Source: Ruminococcaceae bacterium UBA5401
Lineage (GTDB): Bacteria; Bacillota; Clostridia; Oscillospirales; Acutalibacteraceae
Length of the DNA: 10,436 nucleotides
Direction of reading: 5' to 3'
Assembly: GCA_002409675.1 (NCBI GenBank)
Contig: DHOB01000056.1
Coordinates: 70,340-80,775, forward strand
In this document: piece by piece, positions 7,178-10,436 of the stretch
Layout: every line of letters starts with the position of its first letter
Numbering within the stretch: position 1 is the stretch's first letter
Notes under the pieces: model-generated
The model's database searches: none
What the model saw: only the letters and a program-made list of their open reading frames with translations
Told to the model about the DNA's origin: nothing
Made by a program: the position numbers and the translations under genes

Positions 7178-8560
7178 ATGGTCGGTCCCATTTACCACAG
7201 CGGCACCGGATCAGACGACAACAGGGACTTGAGCGTTTACGCTCCCGATGAAAACAGGGGGACGAACGGCACCGTCTGGGAAGGCGACTGCTACCATTCT
7301 TACAAAGCGCCGTCCGGCGAACCGGACGGAGGGCCCGGCCCCGCCGGTCCGGAAGGGCCGGGCGGGAGCCGGCCGCCGAAGAAGCGGCATCTGCTCCGGA
7401 AAGTGCTGGTGGGGGTGCTGGCGTGTCTTGTGGTGTCGGCCGGTTCCATCGCAGGATTCACCGCCCTTATCAACAACGGAACAATCCATCTGAACACTGC
7501 CGGCGACACGCCGCCGGCGTTCACCATCGTAAAAAACAGCAGCAGTTCCGCGCCGGCCGCGACCAACACAACGGCCACGGGGGAGCTGAGCAAGCAGGCG
7601 GTGGCCAAGAAGGTCATCCCGTCGGTCGTGTGCATCCAGAGCTACAGCGCCTCGCGCGGCTCGCTGGAGGATTACTTCAGAGAGGGCAGCAGCGACAAGA
7701 GCAACAGCGGCCTGACCCCGACCGGGAGCGGGAGCGGCATCATCGCGTCGAGCGACGGGTACATCGTCACCAACGCCCACGTGGTGTCGGGCGCCTCTTC
7801 GCTGAAGGTCATCCTTTCCAGCGGCAAAACCTACGAGGCCAAGCTGATCGGCAGCGACAGCGTCACCGACCTGGCGCTGGTCAAGATCAGCGCGACGGGC
7901 CTGCCGGCGGCGGAGTTCGGCTCGAGCGGCGACCTGCAGGTGGCGGACACCGTGATGGCCATCGGCAACCCGGGCGGCGTTGAATTCAACTCCACCGTAA
8001 CGGTCGGCTATATCTCCGCGCTGAACCGCTCCATCACGAACTCCGAGACCGGCTACACCATGAAGTGCATCCAGACCGACGCCGCCATCAACCCCGGCAA
8101 CTCCGGCGGCGCGCTGGTCAACATGCGCGGGCAGGTCGTCGGCATCAACTCGTCCAAAATCGTGGCGACGGGCTTCGAGGGCCTCGGCTTCGCCATCCCC
8201 ATCAACACCGCCCAGCCCGTCATCAGCGAGCTGAAGCAGTACGGGTATGTGAAGAACCGCGCCGTGCTCGGCATCAGCGGCCAGTACCTCGACGCGCTGT
8301 CCGCCCGTGAAAACGGCATCGACGTGACCGGTTTCGTCGTCGTCTCCATCAACAGCAGCAACGTCTCCGCCGCCGGAATCCAAAAGGGCGACATCATCAC
8401 GGCAATCGACGGGAAGACCGTCACCAGCCAGGGCGTCATCACCTCGGCCGTGGCGGCGAAAAAGCCGGGCGACACCGTCACGCTGAGCGTCGCGCGGGTG
8501 ATGAGCGGGCAGACGTTCACCGCGTCCGTCAAGCTCTCGCAGGCGACCGGAAAATCATAA
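7178..8560 (+). CDS. htrA: HtrA/DegP-like membrane-anchored serine protease with PDZ domain
   Basis: Read from the ATG at 7178 the protein has 460 residues. GGAAAGGA at 7161-7168 lies nine bases before this ATG, whereas the in-frame ATG at 7169 is too close to it and the one at 7130 has no good site. A cytoplasmic tail of about 75 residues, rich in Gly and Pro, ends in basic KKRHLLRK. One membrane segment follows (about 76-98), then a Ser/Thr/Asn-rich linker. The trypsin-like domain has the full triad: His201 in TNAHVV, Asp231 in VTDLALV and Ser309 in GNSGGAL. One PDZ domain lies at about 360-455. This is the usual layout of Gram-positive HtrA, which degrades misfolded proteins outside the membrane under stress. 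It has its own promoter region and terminator. No two-component regulator lies beside it within the window. Confidence 0.95.
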   Translation: MVGPIYHSGTGSDDNRDLSVYAPDENRGTNGTVWEGDCYHSYKAPSGEPDGGPGPAGPEGPGGSRPPKKRHLLRKVLVGVLACLVVSAGSIAGFTALINNGTIHLNTAGDTPPAFTIVKNSSSSAPAATNTTATGELSKQAVAKKVIPSVVCIQSYSASRGSLEDYFREGSSDKSNSGLTPTGSGSGIIASSDGYIVTNAHVVSGASSLKVILSSGKTYEAKLIGSDSVTDLALVKISATGLPAAEFGSSGDLQVADTVMAIGNPGGVEFNSTVTVGYISALNRSITNSETGYTMKCIQTDAAINPGNSGGALVNMRGQVVGINSSKIVATGFEGLGFAIPINTAQPVISELKQYGYVKNRAVLGISGQYLDALSARENGIDVTGFVVVSINSSNVSAAGIQKGDIITAIDGKTVTSQGVITSAVAAKKPGDTVTLSVARVMSGQTFTASVKLSQATGKS

Positions 8561-8574
8561 TCAAATAAGACCAT

Positions 8575-8607
8575 AAAAAAAAGCCGCCTTTTTGGCGGCC
8601 TTTTTTT
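8575..8607. terminator. Bidirectional terminator between htrA and the cinA operon
   Basis: GCCGCC (8583-8588) and GGCGGC (8594-8599) form a stem around a TTTTT loop. It is flanked by eight A on the left and seven T (8601-8607) on the right, so it can stop transcription from both strands. The T-run overlaps the stop codon (8606-8608) of the opposing minus-strand gene. Confidence 0.85.
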
Positions 8608-9103
8608 ATGCCCGTTCCCCCTGCCGCTCCATGCAGGCGGCAACCAGTTTCCCGTAATCGGGGTGCTCGGCCTTCGGGAACTCGCCCGGAAGGCCGAACT
8701 TGCGCTTGAGCCTGCCGAACGCCGCGGGGAGCATTTTGAGGATTTCATAGGGGTCGTCGGGCAGCAGGAGAATGGCCTGGTCGACGCTTTCGACCACATA
8801 GCCCGTTTTTTCCCCGCCGCGCACCCGCAGCACGCCGCGCGGCTCGCCCTGCCGGTCGAGCGGGACCCGGAGCGTGCGGAAAACCGGCTCCGCGCAGTCC
8901 GGCCGGCGCCCCGGGCAGGAGCCGACCAGAAAGACAACGGTCCCGCGCCGCAGCAGGCGGGCCAGCTCGGAGCTGAGGCTCCGCTCCCGCGCGCAGACCC
9001 GCACGTCCGCGACCTTCACGCCGAACAGCGCCGCGGCGCGGCCCAGGGTCCGCTGGCACGCGGAGGTCCGCCGGGCAAAACAGAACAGGATTTCCGCGTC
9101 CAT
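8606..9103 (-). CDS. Hypothetical protein resembling a degenerate MoCF (CinA N-terminal) domain
   Basis: I do not recognise this 165-residue protein as a named family. Compared by eye with the neighbouring CinA, it looks like a shortened version of its MoCF domain. It starts MDAEIL against MNAEII. Residues 55-66 (TVVFLVGSCPGR) fall where CinA has DIVITTGGLGPT. Residues 110-125 (AILLLPDDPYEILKML) match LVAMLPGPPSELVPML at CinA 144-159. The GGxGPTxDD signature of active MoCF domains is lost, and the stretch between the two blocks is much shorter. It may be a structural or regulatory relative, or simply a convergent resemblance. No signal peptide or membrane segment is visible, so it is probably cytoplasmic. 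The ATG at 9103 follows AAAGGGG at normal spacing and lies 24 bases after the cinA stop, so the two are probably cotranscribed. The stop codon lies inside the shared terminator. Confidence 0.72.
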   Translation of the reverse strand: MDAEILFCFARRTSACQRTLGRAAALFGVKVADVRVCARERSLSSELARLLRRGTVVFLVGSCPGRRPDCAEPVFRTLRVPLDRQGEPRGVLRVRGGEKTGYVVESVDQAILLLPDDPYEILKMLPAAFGRLKRKFGLPGEFPKAEHPDYGKLVAACMERQGERA

Positions 9104-9127
9104 TTTCCGCTTCCCCTTTCGTCCCGC

Positions 9128-10411
9128 TTATCCGCCGCGCTTTTCGCGGCTGTAGGCGGCGTCTTCGATTCCGCCGAGATTCAGAATCCGGCGGCGGACC
9201 ATGTCCAGCGCGTTGGAGGCCGCCATCTCGCGCTGATATCCGCGCCCTTTGCGGCGCGTGTTGCCGTGCATCTCGCGCACCCAGACGTTTTCCCCGTCGC
9301 TCAGCGCGAGGTAAACCAGCCCCACCGGCTTCTGCGGCGTGCCGCCGCCCGGGCCGGCGATGCCCGTCACCCCCAGGCCGAAATCCGCGCCGGCGAGGGC
9401 CCGCACGCCCTTCGCCATGGCGCGCGCCGTCTGCGGGCTGACCGCGCCGTACTGCCGCAGGGTCGCCTCCGGCACGCCGAGCAGCTTCTGTTTGGCTTTG
9501 TTGGAGTAAGTCACGGCGCCCAGATGGAACACTTCCGACGAACCGGGGATATCGGTGATTCTCTTGGCGACGAGGCCGCCCGTGCAGGATTCCGCCGTCG
9601 CGACGGTCAGGCGCCGCTCGGTCAGCAGGCGCACCACGGCCTCCTCCAGACTGGCGACGTCCACCCCGTACACGAACGCGCCCAGCCGCTTCCGCAGCTC
9701 CGCCACAGCCGGACCGCACAGGGCCTCGGCCTGCTCCGGAGTCTGTGCCCGCGCGGTCACGCGGACGAACATCTCGCACTCCTTGGCATAGGTGGCGCAG
9801 GTGGGGTTCGCGCCGGCGCACAGGTCGGCGATCTGCTCGGCCACGTGGCCTTCGCCCAGACCGAAGACATGCACCATGTGCGAGACAATCGCCGCATGGC
9901 CGCCCGCCGCGAGAAACGGCACGGCGTAATTGCGGAGCATGGGGACCAGCTCGGAGGGCGGGCCGGGCAGCATGGCGACCAGCTTGCCAGACGCCGTGCG
10001 GAAGCCGCAGCCGGGCGCGGTGCCCACGTCATTCGGGAAAACGGTGCAGCCCTCGGGCAGAAGCGCCTGCTTTTTCTGCGTCTCGCCGAGGGAGCGGCCC
10101 TGAAAATAGCGCTCGATGCGCTCCATGCTCGCGCGGTCCATCACCAGCTTTTTCCCGGCTACCGCGGCGACGGTCTCCTTGGTCAGGTCGTCGCCCGTGG
10201 GGCCGAGGCCGCCGGTGGTGATCACGATGTCGCTCCGCTCCAGCGCGGTCTGCAGGGCGGCCCGCAGGCGGCCGGGGTTGTCGCCCACCGTGCAGGTGTA
10301 CAGCAGGCCGATTCCGGCGGGCGCGAGTTCCCGCGCCACCAGCGAGGCGTCGGTGTTCACGGTGTGGCCCAGAAGCAGTTCCGTCCCCACCGAAATAATC
10401 TCAGCGTTCAT
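9128..10411 (-). CDS. cinA: CinA: MoCF domain fused to nicotinamide-nucleotide amidase (PncC)
   Basis: This 427-residue protein has the full two-part CinA layout. The N-terminal MoCF-like domain (about 1-170) carries GTELLLGHTVNT (9-20), GGLGPTGDD (67-75) and LPGPPSEL (148-155). In CinA proteins this domain is linked to ADP-ribose pyrophosphatase activity. The C-terminal PncC domain (about 255-415) carries AESCTGG (273-279, with likely catalytic Ser275), TYSNKAK (301-307) and GVTGIAGPGGG (347-357). PncC removes the amide of nicotinamide mononucleotide to give nicotinate mononucleotide in NAD recycling. The old name reflects competence induction in streptococci; a role in DNA uptake is not implied. 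ATG at 10411 has AAGGAGGG six bases upstream. cinA is often followed by recA in Gram-positive bacteria; here a small CinA-like gene and then a terminator follow instead. Confidence 0.97.
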   Translation of the reverse strand: MNAEIISVGTELLLGHTVNTDASLVARELAPAGIGLLYTCTVGDNPGRLRAALQTALERSDIVITTGGLGPTGDDLTKETVAAVAGKKLVMDRASMERIERYFQGRSLGETQKKQALLPEGCTVFPNDVGTAPGCGFRTASGKLVAMLPGPPSELVPMLRNYAVPFLAAGGHAAIVSHMVHVFGLGEGHVAEQIADLCAGANPTCATYAKECEMFVRVTARAQTPEQAEALCGPAVAELRKRLGAFVYGVDVASLEEAVVRLLTERRLTVATAESCTGGLVAKRITDIPGSSEVFHLGAVTYSNKAKQKLLGVPEATLRQYGAVSPQTARAMAKGVRALAGADFGLGVTGIAGPGGGTPQKPVGLVYLALSDGENVWVREMHGNTRRKGRGYQREMAASNALDMVRRRILNLGGIEDAAYSREKRGG

Positions 10412-10417
10412 AGAGTT

Positions 10418-10425
10418 CCCTCCTT
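10418..10425 (-). promoter_or_regulatory. Ribosome binding site of cinA
   Basis: On the minus strand AAGGAGGG lies six bases before the cinA ATG. A TAA immediately before it (10425-10427) could be the stop codon of a cotranscribed upstream gene, but only nine more bases are visible, so this cannot be settled. Confidence 0.75.
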
Positions 10426-10436
10426 AGCGGTTGGGC

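Noticed and set aside
7211..8383. A 390-codon open frame antisense to htrA
   Set aside because: It has the same composition artefact as the PFOR antisense frame, with no domain and no ribosome site, opposite a clear protease gene.
8745..9821. A 358-codon minus-strand frame spanning the cinA and small-gene junction
   Set aside because: It is a second frame of the same strand, rich in Arg, Gly and Ala. CinA and the 165-residue protein have the better starts, and CinA has clear motifs.
1..10436. Mobile elements, CRISPR arrays, tRNA or rRNA genes, riboswitches
   Set aside because: No transposase or integrase motifs, regularly spaced repeats, tRNA-like cloverleaf or recognisable riboswitch core was seen on either strand by eye.

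Overview
This is a GC-rich, gene-dense stretch of an ordinary bacterial chromosome. I infer a Gram-positive anaerobe of the class Clostridia, probably an Oscillospiraceae/Ruminococcaceae-type organism. The grounds are a full-length pyruvate:ferredoxin oxidoreductase, an HtrA-type membrane protease with one PDZ domain and a cytoplasmic tail, strong AGGAGG ribosome sites, a TTG start, and sigma-A-like promoters that stand out as AT-rich islands. This taxonomy is inference, since no rRNA or other marker lies in the window.

Layout from left to right. (1) Positions 1-1110, plus strand: the 3' part of an FAD-dependent oxidoreductase with a C-terminal Rieske [2Fe-2S] domain, cut by the left edge. 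(2) Positions 1153-2670, minus strand: a two-gene operon with a HAD phosphatase of the phosphoglycolate-phosphatase type (TTG start, good sigma-A promoter) followed by a small aromatic-acid-exporter/FUSC-family membrane protein. (3) Positions 2890-3282, plus strand: a small PNPOx-like split-barrel flavoprotein. (4) Positions 3409-6975, plus strand: pyruvate:ferredoxin oxidoreductase, with its own promoter and a strong terminator. (5) Positions 7178-8560, plus strand: an HtrA/DegP-like serine protease. (6) Positions 8606-10411, minus strand: cinA and, downstream of it, a 165-residue protein that looks like a shortened, catalytically degenerate relative of the MoCF domain at the N-terminus of CinA.

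The genes do not form one pathway. They cover central anaerobic energy metabolism (PFOR), redox and flavin chemistry (Rieske oxidoreductase, PNPOx-like protein), metabolite repair and detoxification (HAD phosphatase, CinA/PncC), export (FUSC) and envelope protein quality control (HtrA). Genes are separated by short intergenic regions. Both convergent gene pairs share a compact two-way terminator into which a stop codon runs. I found no mobile element, CRISPR array, tRNA, rRNA or phage gene, and no gene-free stretch longer than 300 bases. No clearly new system is visible; the most interesting item is the small CinA-like protein beside cinA.
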